Shown here piece after piece: positions 8,878 to 16,654 of a DNA stretch of 32,640 bases. Under the pieces are notes generated by a model that was given only the letters and a program-made list of their open reading frames with translations, was not told where the DNA came from and did no database searches. Made by a program: the position numbers and the translations under genes. This DNA is from a bacterium (lineage in GTDB: Bacteria; Sysuimicrobiota; Sysuimicrobiia; Sysuimicrobiales; Segetimicrobiaceae), in assembly GCA_035308905.1 (NCBI GenBank), contig DATGFS010000014.1, positions 1 to 32,640 of the forward strand, written 5' to 3'. Position 1 is the first letter of the stretch; each line of letters opens with the position of its first letter.

Positions 8878-9522
8878 CTAGCTGTTTCCGGCGGCTTGTC
8901 CGCCGGCACCGGCCCGGGTGCCTTCCAAACCAAGTTGCGATGCGATGCCTTTGAGCGCCTCGATTACGACGCCGACGTGCTCCTCGAGCGACACGCCCAA
9001 CAGTTCCGCGCCGGCCGTGATGTCCTCGCGGCGGACCGCGCGCGCGAACGCTTTGTCTTTCATCTTCTTGAGCACCGCCGACACATCGACCTCACCGATG
9101 GCCCGCGACGGCCGGACGAGCGCGACCGCGATCACGAAGCCGGACAGCTCGTCGGCTGCGAACAGCGTCTTTTCCATGCGGCTCTCCCTCGATACGCCGC
9201 TGTAATCGGCGTGCGAGAGGATGGCCCGGCAGAGCGGCTCCGGCAGCCCGCGCCCGCGCAACAGCTCGACTCCCACGAACGGGTGGCCGGCCTCCTGCGA
9301 CGGGTGCTTCTCGTAATCGACATCGTGCAGCAGGCCGACAAGGCCCCAAGTGTCCTCATCTTCGCCGAACTTCCGAGCGTAGGCGCGCATTACAGCCTCG
9401 ACCGCCAGCATATGTTTCTGCAGATTGACCGAGGGCGTCTCAGCGACCAAGAGCGCCCAAGCCTCGTCTCGCGTCACGCCCGGCCCTGCCTCCCCTGCGC
9501 TCGATCGTCGCGCGCTGTCCAA
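8878..9522 (-). CDS. HD-domain phosphohydrolase-like protein, first gene of the pdxST operon
   Basis: 214 residues. Family features: H37 ([12 protein letters not shown]), the HD pair 66-67 ([12 protein letters not shown]), H80, H104 (ILSHADY) and D124 (FAADELSGF). This is the order of metal ligands in the HDIG/HD family, which mostly hydrolyse nucleotides or cyclic nucleotides. The substrate is unknown. Start: TTG 9522 has AGGTGA four bases upstream; GTG 9477 has a GGGGAGG further away. The first 16 residues look unconserved, so 9477 (199 residues) is a real alternative. It is co-transcribed with pdxS from the promoter at 9614-9642. A role in removing a phosphorylated B6 or nucleotide intermediate is possible but only inferred from position. 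Confidence 0.85.
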   Translation of the reverse strand: MDSARRSSAGEAGPGVTRDEAWALLVAETPSVNLQKHMLAVEAVMRAYARKFGEDEDTWGLVGLLHDVDYEKHPSQEAGHPFVGVELLRGRGLPEPLCRAILSHADYSGVSRESRMEKTLFAADELSGFVIAVALVRPSRAIGEVDVSAVLKKMKDKAFARAVRREDITAGAELLGVSLEEHVGVVIEALKGIASQLGLEGTRAGAGGQAAGNS

Positions 9523-9579
9523 CGATTCACCTGCAAGAGTATCAGAAGACCCGACCGACTCTATGTGTTCCTAGTAACA

Positions 9580-9627
9580 ATAGTTGACTATCCCCGGCAA
9601 GATGGTACCATCCCTTATAATATAAGG
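9580..9627. promoter_or_regulatory. Three consecutive dyads in the pdxR/pdxST control region
   Basis: Three perfect inverted repeats lie in 48 bases: ATAGT-TG-ACTAT (9580-9591), GATGGTACCATC (9601-9612) and CCTTATA-A-TATAAGG (9613-9627). The last covers the -10 of the pdxST promoter. The region is strikingly AT-rich against its surroundings. They are plausible operators for the adjacent MocR-type regulator; which dyad binds what is not shown by sequence. Confidence 0.55.
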
Positions 9628-9642
9628 ATACGCTTGGGTCAA
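9614..9642 (-). promoter_or_regulatory. Promoter of the HD-pdxS-pdxT operon
   Basis: On the minus strand TTGACC (9642-9637), a 17-base spacer, then TATAAG (9619-9614). Both hexamers match the housekeeping sigma consensus in five of six positions. The predicted start near 9607 leaves a leader of about 85 bases before TTG 9522. The -10 lies inside a perfect palindrome (9613-9627), so binding there should affect transcription directly. Confidence 0.7.
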
Positions 9643-9668
9643 TATTATTATCTACATTGGAGGCGCGC

Positions 9669-11198
9669 GTGGATACAATTCAACTAACGCGTGACTCAGA
9701 CATTCCGCTGTACCGGCAGCTTCACGCGGCTGTCGCCGCGTCGATACGAGCGGGCCGAATCGCGAGCGGCGAGCGGCTGCCGTCGGTTCGACAACTCGCG
9801 CGGGAGCTACACGTCAGCCTTATCACCGTCGTACAGGCCTACCAAGTGCTGGCGGCGGACGGCCTGGTTCAGGCGACGGTCGGCCGGGGGACGTTCGCCG
9901 GAGGCCCGCAGCCGGCGCCGGTCCCTTTTGTTTCACGTGAAACACTCCACGCCATGAACGGCACGGAATGGCAGTCGTCTCTCCCCGTCCATCTTCGCGC
10001 TCCGAGGGTCACCGCCATGGAAGCCCTACTCAGACCGGCGGTGCGGTCGAACGTCATTTCGCTGGCCGGGGGAATTCCGGATCCAACTCTGTTTCCCGTG
10101 CGCGCGCTTGGCAGGATGTGGCACCGCGCACTCGCCGTCGAGGACCCGAAGTTTCTCCAATACGGCTCGCCCCAGGGGGACCCGAGTCTGCGCGGTTGGA
10201 TCGCCGACCACTGCGGGGCGGCCGGGATCGCGGCGCGCCCCGACGACGTCCTGATCACGTCGGGTTCCCAGCAGGCGATCGACCTGGTGGCCCGGACGCT
10301 CGTCGCGCCGGGTGACCCCGTCCTCGTCGAAAGCCCGACATTCCTCACGGCGCTCGATGTCTTTGAGGGCCGGGGCGCGAACCTGATCGGTGTGCCGGTT
10401 GATGCCGACGGCATGCGCGTCGACGCGGCCGCGGCGGTGATCGAGCGCTACCGGCCGCGCATCGTCTACACGATCCCCACGGCGCACAACCCGACCGGCG
10501 TGGCAATGAGCGACGAACGGCGGCGCCGCCTTGCCGCGCTGGCCCGCCAGCATAACCTCATCGTGCTGGAAGACGACACCTGCAGCGAATTCTCCTACGA
10601 CGGCGAGGCCTTGTCGGCGATTAAGGCGTATGACAGCGGCGGCCATGTCATGTTCATCCGGAGCTTCTCCAAGACGGTCATTCCGGGGCTTCGTGTCGGC
10701 TGCATTGTCGCGCACGGACCGGTGATGGCTAGGCTAATTGAGGCCAAGCTGGTGATGGACCGGTTCACCTCGCCGTTGATCCAGCGCACCTTGTGGCGGT
10801 ACCTATCGTCGAAACAGTACGAGCGGGATCTACGAATCGCCCGGGAGACGTACAGGCGGCGGCGGGACACTGTGTTGAGGGTGCTCGAGGCCTCCATGCC
10901 GGCCGGGGTCGCGTGGACCAGGCCGACGGCGGGCTTCAACCTGTGGTTGACGCTGCCTCAGGAGGTTCCGGCCCGCGAAGCGTTTGCCGAGGCCCTCAAG
11001 GAAGGCGTCGCCTGCGGACTCGGTGATCTCTTCCTGCCGCACACGCCGCCGCCGTCTGGACTGCGGCTGTCGTTTGCGGACAAACCCGAAGAGGTGCTCG
11101 CGGAGGGTGTCAGGCGGCTGTCGTCGGCACTGCGACGGCTCCTGTCCGCCCGGTCCGGCCAGGCGGACGAGCAGACGGAGTACGTGACCAGCGTGTAA
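9669..11198 (+). CDS. pdxR: MocR-type regulator (GntR winged helix fused to aminotransferase fold), probable PdxR
   Basis: 509 residues from GTG 9669, preceded by GGAGG at 9659-9663. Residues 1-75 are a GntR winged helix (IPLYRQLHAAVAASIRAGRI, LPSVRQLARELHVS). Residues 110-490 are a fold-type I aminotransferase, with the PLP-binding lysine K335 in SFSKTVIPGLRVG. Other family marks are ITSGSQQAIDLVARTL, PTFLTALDVF, TIPTAHNPTGV and EDDTCSEF. Such regulators sense PLP with the aminotransferase domain. Divergent location next to pdxS/pdxT is the known arrangement of PdxR, which controls PLP synthesis, so this assignment is likely though inferred from context. A perfect parS site is embedded in the interdomain linker (codons 87-92, VSRET). 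It converges on parB, 29 bases apart. Confidence 0.88.
   Translation: MDTIQLTRDSDIPLYRQLHAAVAASIRAGRIASGERLPSVRQLARELHVSLITVVQAYQVLAADGLVQATVGRGTFAGGPQPAPVPFVSRETLHAMNGTEWQSSLPVHLRAPRVTAMEALLRPAVRSNVISLAGGIPDPTLFPVRALGRMWHRALAVEDPKFLQYGSPQGDPSLRGWIADHCGAAGIAARPDDVLITSGSQQAIDLVARTLVAPGDPVLVESPTFLTALDVFEGRGANLIGVPVDADGMRVDAAAAVIERYRPRIVYTIPTAHNPTGVAMSDERRRRLAALARQHNLIVLEDDTCSEFSYDGEALSAIKAYDSGGHVMFIRSFSKTVIPGLRVGCIVAHGPVMARLIEAKLVMDRFTSPLIQRTLWRYLSSKQYERDLRIARETYRRRRDTVLRVLEASMPAGVAWTRPTAGFNLWLTLPQEVPAREAFAEALKEGVACGLGDLFLPHTPPPSGLRLSFADKPEEVLAEGVRRLSSALRRLLSARSGQADEQTEYVTSV
9929..9944. promoter_or_regulatory. parS centromere site inside pdxR
   Basis: TGTTTCACGTGAAACA, a perfect 16-base palindrome identical to the ParB/Spo0J consensus. 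It lies in the linker-coding part of pdxR, about 2.1 kb from the parB start and 6.9 kb from the dnaA-proximal DnaA boxes. Confidence 0.95.
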
Positions 11199-11227
11199 CC
11201 CGACGCAACGACCGTCGGCCTGATCGG

Positions 11228-12076
11228 CTAGCGGAGAAGCAGGTCGATGAGCCGCTCGAGGTCCTGGGCGGAAAAGTAGCGGAGCTCGATCGTGCCGCGG
11301 GCGCCACGCCCGTGGATCGCCACCGTTGTCGTGTACCGCTCCCGGAGCTGCGTCTCGAGGTCCACCAGCTGTGGATCTCGTCGCCTGCCGTCTTTCCCCG
11401 ATGTTTCACGTGAAACACGGCGAAGCCTGGCTTGGACGAGCGCTTCGGTATCCCGCACCGAGAGTGACTTCTCTTCGACGGTCTTCCAGATCTCGAGCAG
11501 TGCCTTGGTGTCCGGAGCCATGAGCAGCGCCCGTCCGTGTCCCTCGCTGATCCGTCCCTGCCCAATCGACGCTTGGACGGCGGGGGGCAGATCGAGGAGC
11601 CGGACGGTGTTGGCGACGGCCGGCCGGCTCGATCCAACTGCCTCCGCCACCTGGTCCTGCGTCAGCTGAAACTCCTCCGACAGGCGGCGGTACGCCATCG
11701 CCCGCTCGATCGGGTTCAAGTCGCTACGCTTCAGATTCTCGACCAAGGCGATTTCGAGCATCTCGCGATCCGCTACGTGCCTGACCACCGCGGGAATGGT
11801 AACGAGCCCCGCGTCCTTGGCCGCCCGCCACCGCCGCTCGCCGGCGACGAGTTCGTAGCCGGTGCCCGTGGGACGGACCATGACCGGTTGAAGCACGCCG
11901 TGCCGGCGCACCGACGCCACCAACTCGTCGAATTCCGGCCCGGCGAAATCGCGGCGCGGCTGGAACGGGTTCGGCGCGATCTTGTATACATCGAGTTCGG
12001 TCGCAGCGCCCGCCGGCTCGGCCGCCGCTCCCGGAATGAGCGCGTCCAGTCCCCGTCCGAGTCCGCGTTTAATCAT
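11228..12076 (-). CDS. parB: Chromosome partitioning protein ParB (Spo0J)
   Basis: CTP-dependent DNA clamp that loads at parS and spreads, working with ParA and SMC in origin segregation. 282 residues from ATG 12076, behind GAGGGGTGA; GTG 12085 is in frame but too close to that site. The start overlaps the parA stop by eight bases. Visible parts: N-terminal GLGRGLDALIPG (ParA-interacting), the CTP-binding motifs GERRWRA (79-85) and ENLKRSDLNP (113-122), and a helix-turn-helix around 138-160 (QLTQDQVAEAVGSSRPAVANTV). A linker encodes parS (VSRET, 221-225), and a C-terminal dimerisation segment follows (GTIELRYFSAQDLERLIDLL). parA-parB form an operon. Confidence 0.97.
   Translation of the reverse strand: MIKRGLGRGLDALIPGAAAEPAGAATELDVYKIAPNPFQPRRDFAGPEFDELVASVRRHGVLQPVMVRPTGTGYELVAGERRWRAAKDAGLVTIPAVVRHVADREMLEIALVENLKRSDLNPIERAMAYRRLSEEFQLTQDQVAEAVGSSRPAVANTVRLLDLPPAVQASIGQGRISEGHGRALLMAPDTKALLEIWKTVEEKSLSVRDTEALVQARLRRVSRETSGKDGRRRDPQLVDLETQLRERYTTTVAIHGRGARGTIELRYFSAQDLERLIDLLLR
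11402..11417. promoter_or_regulatory. parS centromere site inside parB
   Basis: A second perfect TGTTTCACGTGAAACA. It codes for VSRET in the ParB linker, as the parS of Bacillus subtilis spo0J codes for VPRET at the equivalent place. Confidence 0.95.
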
Positions 12077-13010
12077 TGTAGTCACCCCTCACCATGGTTG
12101 TCGGGTTCAGTCCCGGCGGAACGGCCGCGGCTTCAGCGTCCGGGCGCGGTCTCAAACCGAATCGCTCCGCGACCTCGACGGCGAGCTCCCCATACGCCGC
12201 CGCGCCGCGCGACGACGGCGCGTAGGCCGAGACCGGCTGGCCGTAGCTCGGCGCCTCCGCGAGGCGGACGCTCCGCGGGATCTCCGCTCTGAATACGAGA
12301 TCGCCGAAATGCCGGCGGACCTCGGCGCCGACCTGATCGGAAAGCTTGGTGCGCGGATCCACCATTGTGAGCAGCACGCCGGCGATCCGCAGGCCGGGAT
12401 TGAGATGCCGCCGCACGAGCCCGATCGTTTCGACCAGCTGCGTCAGGCCTTCCAGCGCGTAGTACTCGCACTGCACCGGGATGAGGCACGCCTCGGCCGC
12501 CGTCAGCGCGTTGACCGTGAGCAGCCCGAGCGACGGCGGACAGTCGATCAGGATCACGTCGTAGCCGTCCCGCACGGCACCGAGCGCGGTCTTCAACTTG
12601 GATTCCCGGGCGATTTGGGGGACGAGCTCGACCTCAGCGGCCGCGAGGCGCGAATCGGCCGGCGCGACATCGAGACGTTCGGTCGGCGTTGTCACGACGA
12701 CGCCCGGCAGCGGCGCGCCCATGACCACCGCGTCATAGGTGCTCGCGTCGAGGGCCGCTTTGTTGATGCCGGCACCGCTCGTGCAGTTGCCCTGCGGATC
12801 CATGTCCACGAGGAGGATGCGATGGCCGAGCGTCGCGAGGGAGGCGCCGAGGTTGACGGCGGTGGTGGACTTTCCCACGCCGCCTTTCTGGTTCACGATC
12901 GCAAACGCGTGCGCCGTACCGACGACTCCTGTGTGCTGCGTCGAAAGTGCGATGTCTAGGCCGACCGGCGTTCCTGCGATCGTAGACCTGTTCCCGCACT
13001 CGTCCGGCAA
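12069..13010 (-). CDS. parA: Chromosome partitioning ATPase ParA (Soj)
   Basis: 313 residues. Deviant Walker A KGGVGKST at 42-49 with the signature lysine K42, switch I VDMDPQGN, and Walker B VILIDCPPSLG; the C-terminal half matches Soj-type ParA throughout. The first true start in frame is TTG 13010, with GGAGG only two bases before it. No ATG or GTG occurs before the P-loop strand, so the protein carries a 33-residue N-terminal extension relative to minimal Soj. The extension has no clear motif. The promoter at 13073-13101 sits about 60 bases upstream. parB follows and overlaps by eight bases. Confidence 0.95.
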   Translation of the reverse strand: MPDECGNRSTIAGTPVGLDIALSTQHTGVVGTAHAFAIVNQKGGVGKSTTAVNLGASLATLGHRILLVDMDPQGNCTSGAGINKAALDASTYDAVVMGAPLPGVVVTTPTERLDVAPADSRLAAAEVELVPQIARESKLKTALGAVRDGYDVILIDCPPSLGLLTVNALTAAEACLIPVQCEYYALEGLTQLVETIGLVRRHLNPGLRIAGVLLTMVDPRTKLSDQVGAEVRRHFGDLVFRAEIPRSVRLAEAPSYGQPVSAYAPSSRGAAAYGELAVEVAERFGLRPRPDAEAAAVPPGLNPTTMVRGDYND

Positions 13011-13072
13011 ATCCTCCGGTTCGGCCGGCGCGGCCGGGGCGTTCCGGCGGGGCGGGTCGCTCTATTCAGATG

Positions 13073-13101
13073 TATATATGTTTATACGCTTACATAGTCA
13101 C
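13073..13101 (-). promoter_or_regulatory. Promoter of parA-parB
   Basis: Minus strand GTGACT (13101-13096), exactly 17 bases, TATATA (13078-13073), in a short AT-rich island between rsmG and parA. It is a four-of-six match at each hexamer with ideal spacing. The predicted start, near 13066, is upstream of TTG 13010. Confidence 0.55.
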
Positions 13102-13133
13102 GGCGGCGCCGACCGCGGATCGCGGGCGGCCGC

Positions 13134-13862
13134 TCAGAGTGGACGGCGCTGCGGAACGCCGGCGCGGCGGGGGTACGCCGCGGGCGTCGGCGCGATCTTG
13201 CGGATGACCACCACAGGCGAGCACACGTCCGCGGGCGGGGAATGCACCGCCGCTTCGCCCCCGAGAACCTGCAGCGCCCGGGCCGCGGCGCGGACTTCGT
13301 CCGTCGCGCCGCGGCCTTTCGCCAGCACCGCGCCGCCGCCGAGCCGCAGCAGCGGCAGCGCGTACTCCGCGAGCACCCGCACGGGCGCGAGCGCCCGCGC
13401 GGTCACGGCGTCGTAGCGATCGCGGTGGGCGGGATTGCGGCCGAGATCCTCGGCCCGCGCCTGCGCGACATCGACGTTGTCGAGCCCAAGATCTCGGGCG
13501 GCGATCTCGAGAAACGCCGTCTTCTTTCGCGCCGCGTCCGCGAGTAGGACGCGGAGGCGCGGCCGCATCACGGCGATCGGAATCCCCGGCACGCCCGCGC
13601 CGCTGCCGAGATCCGCAAGGCGGCCCGACTCCGGCACGAACGGCAGCACGCACAACGCGCCGGCAACCAGGACCGACGCGGCTTCCGACGAGTCCGCGCC
13701 CGTCAGCTGCACGCGGGTGCGCCACTCCTCCACGAGCGCGAGGAAGCGCTCAAGACGCCGGCGTTGTTCAGCGGAGAGCGCGAGTCCGAGCGCGGCCGCG
13801 GCCGACGCCACCGTCATGCCGGAGGCGCGCGATGGTATGGGGCGCGGCGTGCGCGGCGCCAC
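13134..13862 (-). CDS. rsmG: 16S rRNA (guanine-527 N7) methyltransferase RsmG (GidB)
   Basis: Transfers a methyl group from SAM to G527 of 16S rRNA. 242 residues from GTG 13862. The SAM-binding glycine loop is ADLGSGAGVPGIP (83-95). Also visible are ARKKTAFLEIAARDLGLDNV, DAVTARALAPVRVLAEYALP and the lysine of GGGAVLAKGRG. The start is eight bases after the jag stop, consistent with one operon, but no good ribosome binding site is seen there. ATG 13817 (15 codons later) is the alternative and would fit the usual 210-230 residue length. The neighbours mnmE and mnmG, which normally sit between jag and rsmG, are absent. Confidence 0.93.
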   Translation of the reverse strand: MAPRTPRPIPSRASGMTVASAAAALGLALSAEQRRRLERFLALVEEWRTRVQLTGADSSEAASVLVAGALCVLPFVPESGRLADLGSGAGVPGIPIAVMRPRLRVLLADAARKKTAFLEIAARDLGLDNVDVAQARAEDLGRNPAHRDRYDAVTARALAPVRVLAEYALPLLRLGGGAVLAKGRGATDEVRAAARALQVLGGEAAVHSPPADVCSPVVVIRKIAPTPAAYPRRAGVPQRRPL

Positions 13863-13870
13863 GCGGCTAC

Positions 13871-14641
13871 TTACGCGTCGGTGTCTTCTGGAAGCTCGCC
13901 GTCCGCCGCGGCATCGCCGCGGCGGGATGCCCCCGCGGGCGCGGTGCCCCGCGGCGCGATGACGATGTGCCGGTCGGCGCCGTCGCCTTCGCTAAACGTC
14001 ATGACGTCGGGATCTTCGGCGAGCATCGTGTGGATGAAGCGCCGTTCGGAGGCGGGCATCGGATCGAGCGGCGCCGGCTCGCCGCTGCGCCGCACGCGGC
14101 TCACGACGCGGCGGGTGAGCGCCGAGAGCGTCTCCCGCCGCCGCTCGCGATAGCGCTCGGCGTCCACGGCGACCTGCACGCGGTGGCCGACCCGGCGTGT
14201 GGTCATGAGGTTCACGAGGAGGTCCAGCGCCTCGAGCGTCTGGCCGTGGCGCCCGATCAGCGGCGCGAGCTGCGGTCCGGTGACCGTGACGGAGACGCCG
14301 CCGTCCTCCGCCCGCGCCGTCACCGAGGCGCCCATGCCCATCGCCTCGAGGAGCGACGCGGTGACGCGGCGGGCGACCGCCACGGGATCGTCGGCCGCGT
14401 CACCCTGTGGGGACGGAGCGGGTTCCGGCGGAGCGGCCGCCGCCTCCTCGGCCTCCCCGGCTTCGATCGCCGACAGGAGCGTGACACGAACGCGCGCTTC
14501 GCGCGAGCCGAGGCCGAGCACGCCCCGGCTGCCTTCGTCCAGCACCAGCAGGTCCACGTCTTCGCGCTTGGCGCCAAGCGTGCGCAGCGCGATGCGGATT
14601 GCCTCTTCGACGGTGCGCCCGGCGCCTTCTGCCGAGTTCAC
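13871..14641 (-). CDS. jag: RNA-binding protein Jag/KhpB
   Basis: 256 residues from GTG 14641, which overlaps the yidC stop by four bases (GTGA); the open frame extends further but that part is antisense-like shadow. Jag_N domain about 8-56 (GRTVEEAIRIALRTLGA, SRGVLGLGSREARVRV), then an acidic/Pro linker (60-85). A KH domain with its GxxG loop follows in LIGRHGQTLEALDLLVNLM (128-146), then R3H with R200-x3-H204 (ERRFIHTMLAED). Family members bind RNA with KhpA and affect cell division and wall synthesis. Location next to yidC is conserved in many bacteria. Confidence 0.93.
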   Translation of the reverse strand: MNSAEGAGRTVEEAIRIALRTLGAKREDVDLLVLDEGSRGVLGLGSREARVRVTLLSAIEAGEAEEAAAAPPEPAPSPQGDAADDPVAVARRVTASLLEAMGMGASVTARAEDGGVSVTVTGPQLAPLIGRHGQTLEALDLLVNLMTTRRVGHRVQVAVDAERYRERRRETLSALTRRVVSRVRRSGEPAPLDPMPASERRFIHTMLAEDPDVMTFSEGDGADRHIVIAPRGTAPAGASRRGDAAADGELPEDTDA

Positions 14642-15477
14642 GCCTGCTTCGCCCCCTTCTGGTTTCCCGATCTGCGATCCCGGCGGCTCGCGGGCTTCCC
14701 GCCGGCCGGCTGCGCCGGCTTGGGTTTCACAGCGGCGGGCGGCGAGTCCGCCTGCGCCGCGCCGGCGCGCGACTGGGCGACCGCTTGAGATTTCGGGGGC
14801 GCGCTCACCATCGGGGACGGCGGGCCCACCACGAGGAAGTACTCGCCGATGTAGGCGGTCGTGGACACGATCCAATAGATCGACAGTCCCACGGCATAGT
14901 TGAGCGCGAAGTAGCCGAACATGATCGGCATGAACACGAACATCTTGGCCTGGGCCGGGTCGGTCATGCTCATCTTCTGCTGATACCACGTCGTTCCGCC
15001 GACCAGGACGGGGAAGATGAGCGCGAGCAGGTAGGCGGTATGATCCGGCAGGGCCTTGAGCACGAACTGCATCGGCCGCTCCGCCATGCCAAGCCACGGT
15101 AGCCCGATCACGGTGGCGGTTCCGAAGAGCTTGCTGTTCGACAACAGCGCAAAGAGACCCCACAGCACCGGCAGCTGGACGATCATCGGCAGGCAGCCCA
15201 TCATCGGATTGACGCTGTGGGCGCGGTACAGAGCCATCATCTCTTGATTGAGGGTCTTGGGATCGTCCTTGTGCTTCCGGCGCAGCTCCGCCATGTGTGG
15301 CGTCAGGACCTGCATCGCTTTCATCGACCGCAGCTGCACGCGCGTGAGCGGGTGGATGACCGCCTTGACGATGAGCGTGAGCAGAATGATGGACAGCGTA
15401 TAGTCGTGGGTGAGGTGATAGAGCGCCTGGAGCGCGCTCCCGAGCCAGGGCACAAATGGATTATGAAAACTAGGCAA
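14638..15477 (-). CDS. yidC: Membrane protein insertase YidC (SpoIIIJ/Oxa1 type)
   Basis: Inserts and folds membrane proteins alone or with SecYEG. 279 residues from TTG 15477, chosen because GGGAGG lies just upstream; the extra 15 codons further upstream are yidD sequence in another frame. Short type without the large periplasmic domain. The first membrane helix, [18 protein letters not shown], carries K38 at the position of the groove's conserved positive residue. Next comes the cytoplasmic loop [26 protein letters not shown]. The segment [20 protein letters not shown] is a family hallmark. The C-terminus is a Lys/Arg-rich tail after residue 230, usual for ribosome contact. No lipobox or signal peptide is seen. 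It overlaps yidD by eight bases and jag by four. Confidence 0.95.
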   Translation of the reverse strand: MPSFHNPFVPWLGSALQALYHLTHDYTLSIILLTLIVKAVIHPLTRVQLRSMKAMQVLTPHMAELRRKHKDDPKTLNQEMMALYRAHSVNPMMGCLPMIVQLPVLWGLFALLSNSKLFGTATVIGLPWLGMAERPMQFVLKALPDHTAYLLALIFPVLVGGTTWYQQKMSMTDPAQAKMFVFMPIMFGYFALNYAVGLSIYWIVSTTAYIGEYFLVVGPPSPMVSAPPKSQAVAQSRAGAAQADSPPAAVKPKPAQPAGGKPASRRDRRSGNQKGAKQA

Positions 15478-15784
15478 CTCTAGGCCTCCCTGGTTCGGCG
15501 CGGCCGTCCGACGCCGGCGCATCGCGCCGGCCGGTCCCGTGCTCGTGGGGCGACGCCGGCGGGACGGGATCGTACCCGCCCGGATGGAACGGGTGACAGC
15601 GCAGGATCCGGCGCACCGCGAGCCAGCCGCCGCGCGCGAGCCCGTGGCGCCCCACGGCCTCCGCGGCGTACTCGGAGCAGGACGGAGTGAACCGGCACGA
15701 CGGCGGCAGAAGGGGCGAGATCCAGCGCTGATACCAGCGGACCGCGCCGACCCCGAGCGCGCGCCCTACGTCGCGGCCCCGCAC
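15470..15784 (-). CDS. yidD: Membrane protein insertion efficiency factor YidD
   Basis: 104 residues from GTG 15784, the only start codon near the domain beginning; it overlaps the end of rnpA by 19 bases. Core signatures are [29 protein letters not shown] and [15 protein letters not shown], with the three conserved cysteines. The tail after residue 80 is poorly conserved. YidD assists YidC-dependent insertion. A longer in-frame extension upstream is shadow of rnpA. Confidence 0.94.
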   Translation of the reverse strand: MRGRDVGRALGVGAVRWYQRWISPLLPPSCRFTPSCSEYAAEAVGRHGLARGGWLAVRRILRCHPFHPGGYDPVPPASPHEHGTGRRDAPASDGRAEPGRPRVA

Positions 15785-16110
15785 AGCAGCCGCCCCGCGG
15801 CGCACAGCGCTTCCATCTCTCGCATGATCTCGATGAACCCGGCCTCGGCCGCCCCGGGGCGCGCCACCACGACGATGTCGCCGGTCGCGCACAGCCGCGC
15901 CTCGATCCGGCGGTACGCCTCGCGCAGCCTGCGCTTGGCGCGGTTTCGAACCACCGCCCCGCCGATGCCCCGGCCGGCGGTTACGCCGACCCGACGGCCG
16001 AACTGCGTCGGCCGGACGTAGAGCGCCAGGGTCTGCCCGGCATAGCGGCGGCCTTCACGATACACTCGGGAGAAGTCCGCCCTCGAGACGAGCCGCCCGC
16101 CGCCCGCCAT
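15766..16110 (-). CDS. rnpA: Ribonuclease P protein component
   Basis: Protein subunit of RNase P, which trims the 5' end of precursor tRNA. 114 residues from ATG 16110. The RNR signature [12 protein letters not shown] is at 56-67, preceded by [15 protein letters not shown]13 and the basic N-terminal region contact the leader. The start is 24 bases after the rpmH stop, the normal pair. The gene ends inside yidD. Confidence 0.95.
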   Translation of the reverse strand: MAGGGRLVSRADFSRVYREGRRYAGQTLALYVRPTQFGRRVGVTAGRGIGGAVVRNRAKRRLREAYRRIEARLCATGDIVVVARPGAAEAGFIEIMREMEALCAAGRLLCGAAT

Positions 16111-16134
16111 CGACCCGGGCTCGCGCCGCTGCCG

Positions 16135-16272
16135 TTACGCGGGCGAGAGGCGGCGCCGGCCGCGTTGGCGGCGGCGCCGCAGCACGTTCCGGCCGCCCGG
16201 CGTGCGCATCCTCGCCCGGAACCCATGCGTCCGGGCGCGGCGTCTGCGATTCGGCTGAAACGTGCGCTTCAC
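16135..16272 (-). CDS. rpmH: Ribosomal protein L34
   Basis: 45 residues from GTG 16272 with GGAGGA eight bases upstream, stop TAA at 16135. The peptide begins [20 protein letters not shown] and continues [20 protein letters not shown]; this is the universal L34 sequence. The same DNA also codes for spurious longer frames on both strands. It is the first gene of the rpmH-rnpA-yidD-yidC-jag-rsmG series. Confidence 0.97.
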   Translation of the reverse strand: MKRTFQPNRRRRARTHGFRARMRTPGGRNVLRRRRQRGRRRLSPA

Positions 16273-16302
16273 GACGGCACTCCTCCATCAAGAGACCAAA
16301 TG

Positions 16303-16332
16303 ACTATAGCACACGACCCGTGGGGGCGTCCA
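16303..16332 (-). promoter_or_regulatory. Promoter of rpmH
   Basis: Minus strand TGGACG (16332-16327), 18-base spacer, TATAGT (16308-16303). The -10 matches five of six positions. Predicted leader is about 25 bases to the GTG of rpmH. Confidence 0.6.
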
Positions 16333-16622
16333 TGAAACCCGCTTCGCGATCCCGAACGCGACGGCCGTGGTCTCGGCTCCCACGGCCACGATGGACGCAG
16401 CCGGTGTCGTACCCGTCGCCACCAGATGCGGCGGCGCGGAGCCCGTGCGTCGGGCGGCAGACGGCAGCCCCGGACCGAATTTCACGGAAATGGTGGTATC
16501 TTGTGGACGGTGGGGACATTTATCCACAGTTTTACACTCCCTTAATACACATCGGATATGACGTGCCCAATTTCCAACAGGTTCCGGTTTTTCTCCGGCC
16601 TCTCGGCAGGAGTCCCGTCTCC

Positions 16623-16654
16623 TTATCCACAATCTTTTCCACACCTGTGGATAA
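16623..16654. promoter_or_regulatory. DnaA-box cluster (three boxes)
   Basis: TTATCCACA (+), TTTTCCACA (+, one mismatch) and TGTGGATAA (the minus-strand box), separated by three and two bases. Such a cluster upstream of dnaA usually serves both origin assembly and autoregulation of the dnaA transcript. Confidence 0.88.

Noticed and set aside
9584-9621. Plus-strand TTGACT and TATAAT as a promoter for pdxR
   Set aside because: The 26-base spacing is too long for a normal sigma-70-type promoter; kept only as a remark in the control-region finding.
11200-11218. CCGACG/CGTCGG hairpin between pdxR and parB as a two-way terminator
   Set aside because: Only six pairs with a seven-base loop and no T-run.
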